Source of the DNA: G965216695 sp965216695
GTDB taxonomy: Bacteria; Pseudomonadota; Gammaproteobacteria; Pseudomonadales; Azotimanducaceae
Reading direction: 5' to 3'
DNA: 64,000 bases
Assembly: GCA_965216695.1 (NCBI GenBank)
Contig: OZ244212.1
Coordinates: 4,898,001-4,962,000 of the forward strand
How positions within the stretch are numbered: position 1 is the stretch's first letter; each line of letters begins with the position of its first letter. The notes under the pieces were generated by a model. It searched no databases and had not been told where the DNA came from. It saw only the letters and a program-made list of their open reading frames with translations. Position numbers and translations under genes: made by a program. Positions 44,281 through 53,527 of this stretch are shown here, piece after piece.

Positions 44281-45100
44281 GACGCGGCGGAAGGTCCGCG
44301 AAGACGGGCTCGTCGCCATTCTGTTTCGCCGCAAAGTGCGTCGCGATCTCGCTACCCTGCTGTACAGCGCCCATCCAGATTTGCTGGTAGGCAAGGGACT
44401 CGTCGATGCTGTGGTGGCGGGAGTAGTTCAGCAGATGTTTGGTGCTGTAGACGGCCACCGGCGATTTACGCGCGATTTCGTGCGCGAGGTCGAGTACGTG
44501 CGCGACCATGGTTTCCGGGTCGTCGAACACACGGTTCACGAGCCCGGCATCCCGCGCTTCCTCCGCGGGCAGGCGTCGACCGGTGTAGGCCAGTTCCCGC
44601 ATCAGGCCGTCGGGAATCAGCCGAGGTAGACGCTGCAGCGTGCCCACATCCGCGGCGAGGCCAATGTTGATCTCCTGAATACAGAAGAACGCATCTGCCG
44701 TGCAATAACGTGCGTCACAGGCAGCGACAAGGTCCACGCCGCCGCCGACGCAACCGCCCTGGGTTGCGACCAGCACCGGCATTCGCACTTCGTCGAGGAC
44801 GCGAAACGCGTGTTGCATCGCCGCCAGGTGGTCGCGTGCGGCAATGGCTGCGCGTCCCGGATCGTTCGGCGCTGATCGCCCGCCGCCGCCGAACGCGCTG
44901 ATATCGAGTCCGGCGGAGAAGTGTTTGCCGGTACTGCTGATCACGACAGCACGCGTATTGCCGGTGGCATCCAGGTCAAGCAGTGTTTCCGGGAACTCGC
45001 GCCAGAACGCCGGGGGCATCCGATTGTATTCGTCCGGCTTGTTCAAGCGAACGTGCGCAACCTGGTCCGTGGTTTCCACACTCAGACGTTCTGGCATCAT
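44267..45100 (-). CDS. Crotonase family protein, dienoyl-CoA isomerase-like
   Basis: 277 residues. Oxyanion-hole segments are STGKHFSAGLDISAFGG and ATQGGCVGGGVDLVAACDARYCTADAFF. The following IQEINIGLAADVGTLQRLPRLI carries the Glu and Asp that mark delta(3,5)-delta(2,4)-dienoyl-CoA isomerases (A-A-D-V-G-T-L-Q-R-L-P), so that reaction, shifting double bonds in unsaturated acyl-CoAs, is most likely. The C-terminus SPVAVYSTKHLLNYSRHHSIDE is typical of the family. It is followed by mobA, with a short overlap. Confidence 0.88.
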   Translation of the reverse strand: MMPERLSVETTDQVAHVRLNKPDEYNRMPPAFWREFPETLLDLDATGNTRAVVISSTGKHFSAGLDISAFGGGGRSAPNDPGRAAIAARDHLAAMQHAFRVLDEVRMPVLVATQGGCVGGGVDLVAACDARYCTADAFFCIQEINIGLAADVGTLQRLPRLIPDGLMRELAYTGRRLPAEEARDAGLVNRVFDDPETMVAHVLDLAHEIARKSPVAVYSTKHLLNYSRHHSIDESLAYQQIWMGAVQQGSEIATHFAAKQNGDEPVFADLPPRRDAV

Positions 45101-45244
45101 TCCTCCGCATCGTAGGCTTCCAGTTCGCCTTCAGCGTAGCACAGGGTACGTCTGCCGGTGGCCCGAAAAGGTGTGACGATGGTTGCGGGGGCGCGTAAAG
45201 TGCGTTCCGTTATAAGCGGCGACAAGACGGCTGGAGGCTAACCG

Positions 45245-46030
45245 ATGATACAGCGAACGATGACCCGCGCAGCGGTCTACCGATACACCCTGGTAGTCGC
45301 GATCGCCGCGGCGTTGACCGGATGCAACGACATGTCGGTGTCTTCGGGTCCAGAGGCGTTCGATCCGGCCGTTGCAATTGCGTCGGCTCCGCGCAGTGAG
45401 GACGACATGGCGCGCGACGCCGGACGCAAACCGGCGGAGGTGGTCGCGTTTCTCGGCATACAGCCGGGCATGCAGGTCCTCGATCTGATCGCGGCCGGTG
45501 GTTGGTATACCGAGGTGCTGGCCGCTGTCGTCGGCGAGTCGGGTAAGGTGTACGCGCAGAATCCGAAAGTCGTGCTCGAGTTTCGCGACGGCGCGAACGA
45601 CCGAGCGCTGACGCAGAGGCTTGCGGATGCGCGCTTACCCAATGTTGAACGCCTGGATACTGAGATTGCCGATCTCGGGATCGCACCCGATTCAATCGAT
45701 GCGGCATTCTCGGCGTTGAACCTTCATGACGTGTACAACACGAGCCCGGACGCGGCAAAACAGGTGCTGCAGGCTGTTCGCACGGTGCTGAAACCCGGCG
45801 GTATTCTCGGGATCGTTGACCACGCAGGCAGCGACGACGGAAACAACGCGTCGCTGCATCGGATGACGCGAGCGCAGGCGATCGACGTGATCAGTGCGTC
45901 GGGATTTGAGTTTGTTGCGGAAAGCGACGTGCTGGCAAATCCAGACGACGATCACTCGGAGATGGTGTTTTCACCGTCGGTACGCGGGCAAACGGATCGG
46001 TTTCTTTTGAAATTCCGTAAGCCCGTGTAA
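45245..46030 (+). CDS. Predicted class I methyltransferase with lipoprotein signal
   Basis: 261 residues. The N-terminus has a basic start, a hydrophobic segment (YTLVVAIAAALTGC) and a lipobox L-T-G-C at residues about 25-28, so it would be a lipid-anchored envelope protein. The rest looks like a SAM-dependent methyltransferase fold: QPGMQVLDLIAAGGWYTEVLAAVVGESGKVYAQN (motif I region, D-x-x-A-G-G-G-like), AFSALNLHDVYN, and VLKPGGILGIVDHAG. The motif is of the COG4798 type. SAM is not expected in the periplasm, so function there is puzzling. It is convergent with agcS-like gene 8 bases away. Confidence 0.85.
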   Translation: MIQRTMTRAAVYRYTLVVAIAAALTGCNDMSVSSGPEAFDPAVAIASAPRSEDDMARDAGRKPAEVVAFLGIQPGMQVLDLIAAGGWYTEVLAAVVGESGKVYAQNPKVVLEFRDGANDRALTQRLADARLPNVERLDTEIADLGIAPDSIDAAFSALNLHDVYNTSPDAAKQVLQAVRTVLKPGGILGIVDHAGSDDGNNASLHRMTRAQAIDVISASGFEFVAESDVLANPDDDHSEMVFSPSVRGQTDRFLLKFRKPV

Positions 46031-46037
46031 ACGACAC

Positions 46038-47468
46038 TTACCGCAGTGTCGCAAAGTATTCTCTTGCGGCGCGGTGCACGCGCGGTGCGAGGAACAGCGC
46101 CGAGGTCATGGTTGGAATTGCCATCAGCGCAAACGCGCCATCAATGATCGCGATGGCGGTGTCGAGTGTTATTACACTGGCGACAACCACGAACGCAATG
46201 AACGCCATACGGTAGTGCTTTGCCCGGTGTGCCCCAAAGACGAACGATGCGCACTGTGAGCCATAGAACGAGTACGTAAGGATCGTGGTGACTGCGAAGC
46301 AGATTACGCAGACAAACACCAGGACGGTCCCGGCGGGCCCTAGCAGCGTGCCAAACGACGCGGCGGTCAGGGTTACGCCATTCGCTTCGTCAGATTGCCA
46401 GTTGCCCGCTACCAGAAGCACCAGAGCCGTCGCCGTACAGATCATCAGGGTGTCGACGATGGGGCCTAACATCGCCACCAGACCCTCGCGTACCGGCTCA
46501 CGCGTTTTCGCCGTACCGTGGGCGAGTGCTTCGGTGCCGATGCCTGCTTCATTGGAGTAAGCGCCCCGCTGCACGCCGTAGGTGATTACGGCAAGGAGGC
46601 CGCCGGACGCGGCTGCGGACCCGGTGAAAGCGTCGGTCAAGATCAACGCGAACGCGGCTGGAACCTGATCGGCGTGCAGCACCAGGGCGATTACCGCTCC
46701 CGAGACGTAGAGTACGGACATTAAAGGAACGATCTTCGCCGCGGTTCCGGCTATGCGGGTTATCCCCCCGAGAATCACCGCTGCGGTCACCGCAGCCAGT
46801 GCGCCCCCAAACGTCAGGTTGAATAAAAAATGGTCGCCGTGCGGGTCCAGCAGGCCCGCGGGAACGAGCATGACCTCCCTAACGACCTGCACCAGTTGAT
46901 TGGTCTGGAATACCGGCAGGCATCCGACCAGGCCGACCGCGGCGAAAACATACGCAAGTGGCAGCCAGCGCCGCGAACAGGCTTCGCGGATCACATACAT
47001 CGGGCCGCCTTGAAGCGTTCCAGAGGAGTCGGGACCGCGATACATGACCGCGAGCGTGCAGGTATAGAATTTTGTGGCGATACCCACGATCGCGGTTACC
47101 CACATCCAGAAAATAGCCCCCGGACCGCCGATAGTTATCGCGAGCGCGACGCCGGCAATGTTGCCCATGCCAATGGTCCCCGCCAGTGCGGACGACAACG
47201 CTTTGAAGTGAGAGATGTGCCCGGGCGCGTCAGGATCGTCCAGCCGGCCTCGTATCAGATCCCAGGAATGCGGCAGATACCGAAAAGGTAGCAAGCGACT
47301 AGACAATAAAAAGTAGATGCCACCACCGATCAGCAGCACCAGTAGCCACGGCCCCCACGCGAGGTCCGCAAACGTTGTGGCCATTCGCTGTAGTGCGTCC
47401 ACGCGGTCGAACCGTTTGGGGAAAACGTCAGCCTGAGCGCTTGCACGCCAGAGTTCAAGTAGCCACAC
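46038..47468 (-). CDS. Alanine/glycine:cation symporter family protein
   Basis: 476 residues with 10 or 11 hydrophobic segments. The AGCS signature is ALSSALAGTIGMGNIAGVALAITIGGPGAIFWMW, followed by GGPMYVIREAC and GVQRGAYSNEAGIGTEALAHGTAKT, the other conserved family block. These symporters import alanine or glycine with Na+ (or H+) across the inner membrane. Several methionines near the N-terminus make the exact start uncertain. It is divergent from queF across 51 bases and convergent with the methyltransferase gene. Na+ dependence fits with the sodium pump NQR. Confidence 0.9.
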   Translation of the reverse strand: MWLLELWRASAQADVFPKRFDRVDALQRMATTFADLAWGPWLLVLLIGGGIYFLLSSRLLPFRYLPHSWDLIRGRLDDPDAPGHISHFKALSSALAGTIGMGNIAGVALAITIGGPGAIFWMWVTAIVGIATKFYTCTLAVMYRGPDSSGTLQGGPMYVIREACSRRWLPLAYVFAAVGLVGCLPVFQTNQLVQVVREVMLVPAGLLDPHGDHFLFNLTFGGALAAVTAAVILGGITRIAGTAAKIVPLMSVLYVSGAVIALVLHADQVPAAFALILTDAFTGSAAASGGLLAVITYGVQRGAYSNEAGIGTEALAHGTAKTREPVREGLVAMLGPIVDTLMICTATALVLLVAGNWQSDEANGVTLTAASFGTLLGPAGTVLVFVCVICFAVTTILTYSFYGSQCASFVFGAHRAKHYRMAFIAFVVVASVITLDTAIAIIDGAFALMAIPTMTSALFLAPRVHRAAREYFATLR

Positions 47469-47519
47469 TGGGTTGGACGAATCGGTGTACGATCACCGCT
47501 GTTCCAATGGAGTGTCCGC

Positions 47520-48470
47520 ATGGAAGACGGGGAAGTCATGGAAGGAGAGGAGAGAAGAGGAGAGAAGAGAAGAGGAGAGGAGAGAATAGAAGGGGAGAGA
47601 ACAGGAGAGACCAAAGGTGGGGGGCGACACGCTTCCGGATCGGAACGTCCGGCCAGCAACGACGAGTGGCTACTCGGGCGATCAACGACCTACGTTGATG
47701 TCTATTCGCCTGAACTGCTGCAGGCGATCGAGCGGAGTCGCTACCGACGCGCGCTGGAACTTCCCGAACGGCCGCTCGCGACTGGGGAGGACGTGTGGCT
47801 CGCTTATGAGTTCTCCTGGTTGAACGCCAGCGGCAAACCGCACGCTGCTGCGCTGCGCTGGTCTGCTCCGAGCGAGTCGCCCAACGTGGTCGAAAGCAAA
47901 TCCGTAAAACTGTATCTGAATTCGTTCGCCAGTACGGCGTTCGCGCATGAATCAGACGTGCAGAAAGCGTTGCAGTCGGATCTTGATGACGCCTTCGGAA
48001 GTGAAACCTCCGTGCAGATGATTGACGTCCGGCAGTTGCCGCGCGTAACCGGAGACCTGCGGGGTTACTGTCTGGATGGCTTGGATGTGGACATCAACAC
48101 CTACGAATACGACCCGGAGCTGCTCGCACTGGAATCGGAGGGTACGGCGATTCGTCAGGCTTTCCACAGCCATCTCTTCCGCACGCTATGTCCCGTGACC
48201 GGGCAGCCGGACTGGGCGTCAATCTATCTCGAGTTCTTTGGTGAACCGATCGATCGCGTATCGCTGCTGGAATACCTGGTGTCCTTTCGGAATCATCATG
48301 CATTCCACGAGTCGGTCGTGGAAATGATAGCTCATGATTTAATGCGTTTTTGCGGGTACAGCGAGCTAACCGTGTACGGGCGCTTTCTGCGGCGCGGCGG
48401 CATCGAGATCAGTCCCTACCGGACCACGCTCGAACCCGAGCCATCTGTGGGACGAACGGCAAGACAGTAG
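47520..48470 (+). CDS. queF: NADPH-dependent 7-cyano-7-deazaguanine reductase QueF with odd N-terminus
   Basis: Long-form QueF with about 270 conserved residues. LGRSTTYVDVYSPELLQAIER opens the fold, then VWLAYEFSWLNASGKP, the QueF motif VVESKSVKLYLNSFA, the catalytic Cys in FRTLCPVTGQPDWASI, and YLVSFRNHHAFHESVVEMI near the C-terminus. It reduces preQ0 to preQ1 in queuosine synthesis. The fold starts about residue 45; before that, residues 6-35 are Glu/Arg/Gly low-complexity from a purine tract (47540-47610). The only in-frame ATGs are 47520 and 47538, both before the tract. Either the tract is translated or the gene starts at a rare codon after it. Confidence 0.92.
   Translation: MEDGEVMEGEERRGEKRRGEERIEGERTGETKGGGRHASGSERPASNDEWLLGRSTTYVDVYSPELLQAIERSRYRRALELPERPLATGEDVWLAYEFSWLNASGKPHAAALRWSAPSESPNVVESKSVKLYLNSFASTAFAHESDVQKALQSDLDDAFGSETSVQMIDVRQLPRVTGDLRGYCLDGLDVDINTYEYDPELLALESEGTAIRQAFHSHLFRTLCPVTGQPDWASIYLEFFGEPIDRVSLLEYLVSFRNHHAFHESVVEMIAHDLMRFCGYSELTVYGRFLRRGGIEISPYRTTLEPEPSVGRTARQ
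47540..47610 (+). repeat. Polypurine GA-rich tract at the queF start
   Basis: 47540-47586 is an unbroken run of purines made of GAGAGGA- and GAGAAGA-like units; 47588-47601 continues it after one T. It is low complexity and lies in the annotated 5' end of queF. Confidence 0.9.
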
Positions 48471-48571
48471 GCGGCGCGTTTGCCGACTGCGGGGGTCGGA
48501 CGTCATCCTAACGAGCCGGATCGGGGCGGCGGTCGTGCTACCCCGAGCCGTTGCTTCGAAACTCAGTCCAA

Positions 48572-51031
48572 TCAGAACCTGAACTGATATCTCAGCGTGA
48601 TCGTGCGGCCGAGCTGAGTATTGATCCCCGGATCCAGATTGTTGGGGGAGGAAGGATCTGCTGCGATCCGCCCCGGAATCGATTGACCCGAAACGCCATA
48701 GATCTCGTCGCTCAAGTTCCGTCCAATGACGCTGAACTCGTGGCGATCGTCGGCCGTGTAGACACTCACGGATGCGTCCAACAGCCAGAAGCTGTCCTGC
48801 GTATAGGGATTGAGCGTGTCGGTCAGCGCGTAGTCGTCGCTATACCGGGCATCGGCGGAGAGACTCATTCGCAGTGCGTTACCGAGCGGGAAGTCGTAAG
48901 TGGTGCCTACGAAGCCGGTAATCTCGGCGTTGTTACGCAGATCCTCACCCTTCAGGTTCTCGAGCGACGCCGTGAAGAAATCATCCGTGTACTCGGTGTT
49001 CGTGAACGCGAGCGCGCCGCGCACACTCAGTCCCTCTACGGGTGTCTGCCATAGCATATCGACTTCAACACCTTTAGTTTCGAGCGCTGAAGCGTTGAAC
49101 GTGGAGAACTGGATGATGGTCGAGTCGAAGAGCTGCACCTGCAGGTCCGAGTATTCGTAGATGAACGCCGTCGCGTTGAGGCGCATCGTGTCGTCGAGCA
49201 AGCGCGCCTTCATCCCGAGTTCGCCGCCTTTGGCTTCCTCGGACTCGTAGATCAGGAAACCGAAACCGTTGAAGCTCGGCGAAAGGGGGTTCAGGGCAGC
49301 TGTCGGCAGCGCGCTGTTGTCGATGCCGCCGGATTTGAAGCCTTCTTTGTAGGCGGCAAATACGCTCACCGTTTCGTTCAGGTCGTAGTGGAGGGCTACC
49401 TCGGGCGAGACGTTTTCGTCGTCGAACTCGAGGCCATCGATCAGCGGCGGACCACCGAAACCGAAGAGTCCGGCTGCCGTGTGCACGTACGGAATCTCGA
49501 TGATGCCGTCCTTCTGCTCGTCCGTGTACCGTGCGCCGAAGGTCAGTTCCGCCCGGTCCGTAATGTTCCAGCGAAACGACAGGAACACGGACCAGACTTC
49601 CGAGTCTGTGGAGTGTTTCTTATTGTAGTCGTACTCGTTACCGGTGAACGGGTCCGGACCGACGATGCCGGTACTCAGATCCACCGGAGCGACGATCGGC
49701 GCTCCGGTCGCGGCTGCTACCCCGTCCACGACGTCCGCATACAGCGCGCCGAAGATGTTCGGCATGACGCCCAGATTGAATGCGTACTGGTAGGCGTCGA
49801 ACACCTGTTCCACGTCCTGATAGTAAAACCCGAGTTGAAAGTTGAGTGGCCCGTCGAAGTTGCTGTCCAGCCGAATCTCCTCGGAGAAACTCTCATACTG
49901 GTTGTTGTGCAGGCCGCCGAATACGGATGCGCCGCCGCTGTAGTCGTCCAACTCCCAGTGGTCCAGATCCACCCACCCCGTTACCGACGTGACCGACAGG
50001 GTGTCGTTCAGATCCCACACTGCCTGCAGGGAAATGAAGTGGGTTTCCTGCTCAAGCTTCGCCTGACCGTCGTCGAATCCCTTGGGCAGACCGTCGCGTA
50101 GCCCGGGATTCAGGTAAAGGCGGTAATTATTGCCATTCAAGCGGCAATCATCCACGGCCTGGAAGATGCGGAACGCAGCTGCGGCGGAGGGTACGCCCGT
50201 GGGTTGTGACGTACCGTCGGGGCAGAGCGATTCGCTCCACATAATGCCGCCGCTCGACTCGTAGTCGGAGTAGTTGTACTTCAACTTCGCGGAGAAACGG
50301 TCGGATGCGTCCCATGCAAGCGTCAGTCGTGCATTCAGGGATTCGTCGCCGAACCACTCGTCGGCCCCGATCGTCGAGGCCAGCGGATTGTTGTCGAAGG
50401 CAAAATTTTCGATCAGTTCGTCATTGTCGATGTAGCCGATCGCCAAGCGCGCGCCGAGCGTATCGGTGAGTGGTCCCGATACCACCATCTCGGTGGTCAA
50501 CCCATCGTGTTCGGGCTCAATGCCGCCCGACACCTGAAACTCGAATTCATCGCTTGGATCATTCGTGGTTACTGAGATGACGCCCGCAGTAGCACTCTTC
50601 CCAAAGTAGAGCGATTGCGGTCCTTTCAGAATCTCGAGTTGCCCCATATCGAGGTAGGAGTTGTGGATGAAACGGCCTCTATTCACAACGACTCCGTCGA
50701 GATTGATGGCGACAGACTGGTCGAAGGCTGCAGAAATGGAGCTGGAACCGACGCCGCGCAGCCGCAGGTTCGAGCCATTGCCCGATCCACCGTGCGCAAT
50801 CAGCATGTTGGGGACCATCTTCGCTGCATCGACCAGATTGGTAATGTTGTAACGGTCGAGGTCTGCTTCGGTCATGGCCGCCACGGTTACGGGCACGTCC
50901 TGCAGCGTTTCGCTTTGTTTGCGTGCCGTAACCAGCACTTCTTCAATTACGGATTCGCTCGCGACGGCCTGGCCACCCAGGCAAACGCTTGCGGCCACGG
51001 CACTTGCGGCCATGGTTCGAAAAGTTCGCAT
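48572..51031 (-). CDS. TonB-dependent receptor (outer-membrane)
   Basis: 819 residues from the ATG at 51031, which has GGAGAGG upstream. A signal peptide (MRTFRTMAASAVAASVCLGGQAVAS) is followed by a TonB box (IEEVLVTARKQSE), the plug domain (LQDVPVTVAAM, NLRLRGVGSSSISAAFDQSVAINLDGVVV, LEILKGPQSLYFGKSATAGVISVTTNDP) and a long barrel ending in YQFRF. It imports a large or scarce substrate using TonB energy. The sequence type resembles receptors that many marine gammaproteobacteria use for iron complexes, lipids or polyphenols; the ligand is unknown. It is convergent with queF and divergent from the CNNM gene. Confidence 0.95.
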   Translation of the reverse strand: MRTFRTMAASAVAASVCLGGQAVASESVIEEVLVTARKQSETLQDVPVTVAAMTEADLDRYNITNLVDAAKMVPNMLIAHGGSGNGSNLRLRGVGSSSISAAFDQSVAINLDGVVVNRGRFIHNSYLDMGQLEILKGPQSLYFGKSATAGVISVTTNDPSDEFEFQVSGGIEPEHDGLTTEMVVSGPLTDTLGARLAIGYIDNDELIENFAFDNNPLASTIGADEWFGDESLNARLTLAWDASDRFSAKLKYNYSDYESSGGIMWSESLCPDGTSQPTGVPSAAAAFRIFQAVDDCRLNGNNYRLYLNPGLRDGLPKGFDDGQAKLEQETHFISLQAVWDLNDTLSVTSVTGWVDLDHWELDDYSGGASVFGGLHNNQYESFSEEIRLDSNFDGPLNFQLGFYYQDVEQVFDAYQYAFNLGVMPNIFGALYADVVDGVAAATGAPIVAPVDLSTGIVGPDPFTGNEYDYNKKHSTDSEVWSVFLSFRWNITDRAELTFGARYTDEQKDGIIEIPYVHTAAGLFGFGGPPLIDGLEFDDENVSPEVALHYDLNETVSVFAAYKEGFKSGGIDNSALPTAALNPLSPSFNGFGFLIYESEEAKGGELGMKARLLDDTMRLNATAFIYEYSDLQVQLFDSTIIQFSTFNASALETKGVEVDMLWQTPVEGLSVRGALAFTNTEYTDDFFTASLENLKGEDLRNNAEITGFVGTTYDFPLGNALRMSLSADARYSDDYALTDTLNPYTQDSFWLLDASVSVYTADDRHEFSVIGRNLSDEIYGVSGQSIPGRIAADPSSPNNLDPGINTQLGRTITLRYQFRF

Positions 51032-51251
51032 CACACACCTCTCCAAAAGTGAATACGGATTTTTTTGGCGCGCGAACGGTACAAGGCTACCTCTCGGGGG
51101 TCAACCTGGAGCCCCTGCCGGTCGGACGAAGCCTGCCTTAGATGTAGCCGCAGGTTTCGCTTCGATACAGCCGCAGAAGCGGTGCATCTCGTTGTATGAT
51201 GGGCGCGTGGATACACGTCAACCGGCCGCGATCCGCCGTTAAGAGCCTGCG

Positions 51252-52334
51252 GTGGAGTCGGAACTCAATGGCAGTGTCAGCTTGCTGGTCGCCTATGGTG
51301 CCTTCGCGCTGCTAGTATCGTTTCTGTGTTCAATCGCGGAAGCGGTGCTGCTGTCGACTCAGCCTTCGTTCATAGAAACGCTGCGGGAGGCGCGGCCGCG
51401 TGGCACGGCGTTGCTTGCGCGACTGAAGGCAGACATCGACCGTCCGCTTGCAGCGATTCTGACCCTAAACACGATTGCCCATACGGCCGGGGCCGTGGGC
51501 GTGGGCGCCGAGGCGGGCGCAATCTGGGGAAGTACCGGCGTCGGCGTCGCGTCCGGTCTGATGACCGTTCTGATTCTGGTCCTTTCTGAGATCATTCCCA
51601 AAACGATCGGCGCCGTGTACTGGCGGCCGCTGTCCATACCCACGGCCTATACGGTGGACTTTCTGATCAGAGTCTTCGTGCCATTTGTATGGCTTTCCAA
51701 GGTTACGACTCGATTGTTGGCCAGGCCGGACGCTCAGGATCCGGTCACACGCGAAGAGATCGCCGCGGTTGCCGAAATGAGCAAAGAGTCGGGCGAACTC
51801 CGTAGCGTGGAAAACCGGATTCTGAAGAACCTGCTCAAGCTGCACGCGCTCACCGTGAACGACATCATGACACCCCGTACTGTCATCATTGCTGCACCCG
51901 AAGAGCAGTCCGTAAGCGAGTTTCTCGACCTGCATTCGGAACTTCCGGTATCTCGCATCCCGATCTACACGGAGTCGATCGACCGAATCACCGGGTTTGC
52001 GTTGAAGTCCGATATTCTGCTTGCGCAAGCCAGCGGTGAACGCGACGTTCAACTCGTTGATCTGCGGCGTGAATTGAATGTGATTCCAGCCACCGCGTCA
52101 CTTTCCGTACTTTTCGAACGATTTATGGAGCGGCGCGACCACTTGGCGCTTGTAGTCGACGAGTACGGCGGCACCGATGGCCTCGTGAGCATGGAAGACC
52201 TGATGGAAACTCTGCTCGGGATCGAGATCGTCGACGAAGCCGATGTGGCCGAGGACATGCAGCGTCTCGCGCGGGAGCACTGGGCGAAGCGCGCCGAGGC
52301 GTTGGGGCTGCGGGAGCGGGCGGGCCTGCGTTAG
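51252..52334 (+). CDS. CNNM/HlyC-CorC family membrane protein
   Basis: 360 residues from a GTG at 51252. The N-terminal DUF21 domain has three or four membrane segments (AYGAFALLVSFLCSIAEAVLLSTQPSFIETL, the NTIAHTAGAVGVG helix, LILVLSEIIPKTIGAVYW). A CBS-domain pair follows (LTVNDIMTPRTVIIAAPEEQSVSEFLDLHSELPVSRIPIY and HLALVVDEYGGTDGLVSMEDLMETLLG). The family includes Mg2+ and Co2+ exporters such as CorC/MgpA. The C-terminal CorC_HlyC domain seen in some members is missing here. It is divergent from a TonB receptor and followed by a two-way terminator-like hairpin. Confidence 0.9.
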   Translation: MESELNGSVSLLVAYGAFALLVSFLCSIAEAVLLSTQPSFIETLREARPRGTALLARLKADIDRPLAAILTLNTIAHTAGAVGVGAEAGAIWGSTGVGVASGLMTVLILVLSEIIPKTIGAVYWRPLSIPTAYTVDFLIRVFVPFVWLSKVTTRLLARPDAQDPVTREEIAAVAEMSKESGELRSVENRILKNLLKLHALTVNDIMTPRTVIIAAPEEQSVSEFLDLHSELPVSRIPIYTESIDRITGFALKSDILLAQASGERDVQLVDLRRELNVIPATASLSVLFERFMERRDHLALVVDEYGGTDGLVSMEDLMETLLGIEIVDEADVAEDMQRLAREHWAKRAEALGLRERAGLR

Positions 52335-52402
52335 CGGAACCGTTAGCGTAACGTAGAACCACTCCATACCTTCGGCCCGGCATTTGGAAACGACTAGGAA
52401 AG

Positions 52403-52432
52403 CTCCAACACCCGCTAGCACGCGTGTTGGAG
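52403..52432. terminator. Probable bidirectional terminator
   Basis: CTCCAACAC and GTGTTGGAG form a 9-bp stem around a 12-base loop, between the convergent ends of the CNNM gene and the exported protein gene. There is no long T-run on either side, so strength is uncertain. Confidence 0.5.
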
Positions 52433-52461
52433 GTTCAATCGCTGCGGATTGCAGGCGCTGG

Positions 52462-53166
52462 TTAGTTGGGTGTTTGACACTCCGGCGGGGGCAGGAACAC
52501 GGCGACCCGATGATTGCTTGCACCCAGAATTGGCGTAACCTGAAACTCCGGCACGGGAAAGTCCGTGGTGGTCAAGTCTTTCACCCAGGACTCGGCGTCG
52601 GTTTTTACCGGCCCCAGATGGTCGTCGACGACCAGGTGGATCTCCGCGCACATCCCATTCCCTTCGCTCAGGCCATCGGCCAAAACTTCTGCGCCAATTG
52701 CCTCGTCCAAGCTGAAGATGCCCTCGGGCAATCCGTCATCACGAATGGCCAGGTCGACGTTGATTACGCCGCCCGGAGGACTCAGCGCACTGATGGCTCC
52801 GGTGCCGTAGTAGACGGCTGCGTTCACCAGCGGCTCGCCGAACGCATCTTCGCCGTTGCAGCCGTCCACGCAGTACTCAGGATTGTTGAAAATAACGACC
52901 CACACGGTATGGGCCAGGCCTGCCTGCGCCACCTTCGTCATGACTCTTCCTTGAATGCGATTCGGCGTGCGTTTTAGCCAGGCCGCGCCTGTCAACGCAG
53001 GATTCTCGGGCAGCGCCCCGGTCGGTGTCTCACCGAAAAACTCGAACACGTCGGCTGCCTGAAAGACGCCGTTGGCGCTCGCCTGTGAGGCGCCAAACGT
53101 CAGCACGGACATATATATACCTATGAACGCGAGGCGTGCCGCACCATGTCTCCTTGATGTTTTCAC
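52462..53166 (-). CDS. Exported protein of unknown function
   Basis: 234 residues. A signal peptide (FIGIYMSVLTFGASQASA, cleaved about residue 32) indicates export. The mature part has no family that I recognise: TPNRIQGRVMTKVAQAGLAHTVWVVIFNNPEYC, VDLAIRDDGLPEGIFSLDEA and AEIHLVVDDHLGPVKTD are typical stretches. Four cysteines (about residues 97-102, 172 and 229) could form disulfides. It reads away from the divergent TonB receptor at 53528, with a 360-base gap, so the pair may share regulation. Confidence 0.6.
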   Translation of the reverse strand: MKTSRRHGAARLAFIGIYMSVLTFGASQASANGVFQAADVFEFFGETPTGALPENPALTGAAWLKRTPNRIQGRVMTKVAQAGLAHTVWVVIFNNPEYCVDGCNGEDAFGEPLVNAAVYYGTGAISALSPPGGVINVDLAIRDDGLPEGIFSLDEAIGAEVLADGLSEGNGMCAEIHLVVDDHLGPVKTDAESWVKDLTTTDFPVPEFQVTPILGASNHRVAVFLPPPECQTPN

Positions 53167-53527
53167 TATCGATCTCCTTGGTTGGATAGTTCCCGGCGGA
53201 GACGTGCGTGTTCGCGGGTCTCGCTATGCCTCTCGGCATTTGGCGCGCTCGTTTTTCGCTCGTCACCGGTCGGTCCCATACTCTGGTACACACTTTCCTG
53301 TATGCGATTACACGGCAGCTGATGGGCCTCGGAACCTTGCTTAATCGCGCGCCATGTGATACGCCTTGTCCCCTGAGGTCCGTGACGCGAGCGTTAGAAG
53401 TCAGCGGAGCAATAAGCGGCAAATAAGCGGCAGTAGTGGAGTAGCAATTAGTAGGTAGTAAAGAGCAGTAATACACATAAAGCAGTAACGGTACGAAGAT
53501 TCGGTCATCACAGAAGGGGGGAGGACC
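53167..53527. other. Intergenic stretch between the exported protein and the TonB receptor
   Basis: 361 bases with no clear gene. Two tandem copies of AATAAGCGGCA occur at 53411-53432, and the region from 53400 to 53490 is AT-rich and full of AGTA/GTAG steps, so promoters for the divergent pair probably lie here. GGGGGGAGGA just before 53528 is a strong ribosome site. Confidence 0.6.
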
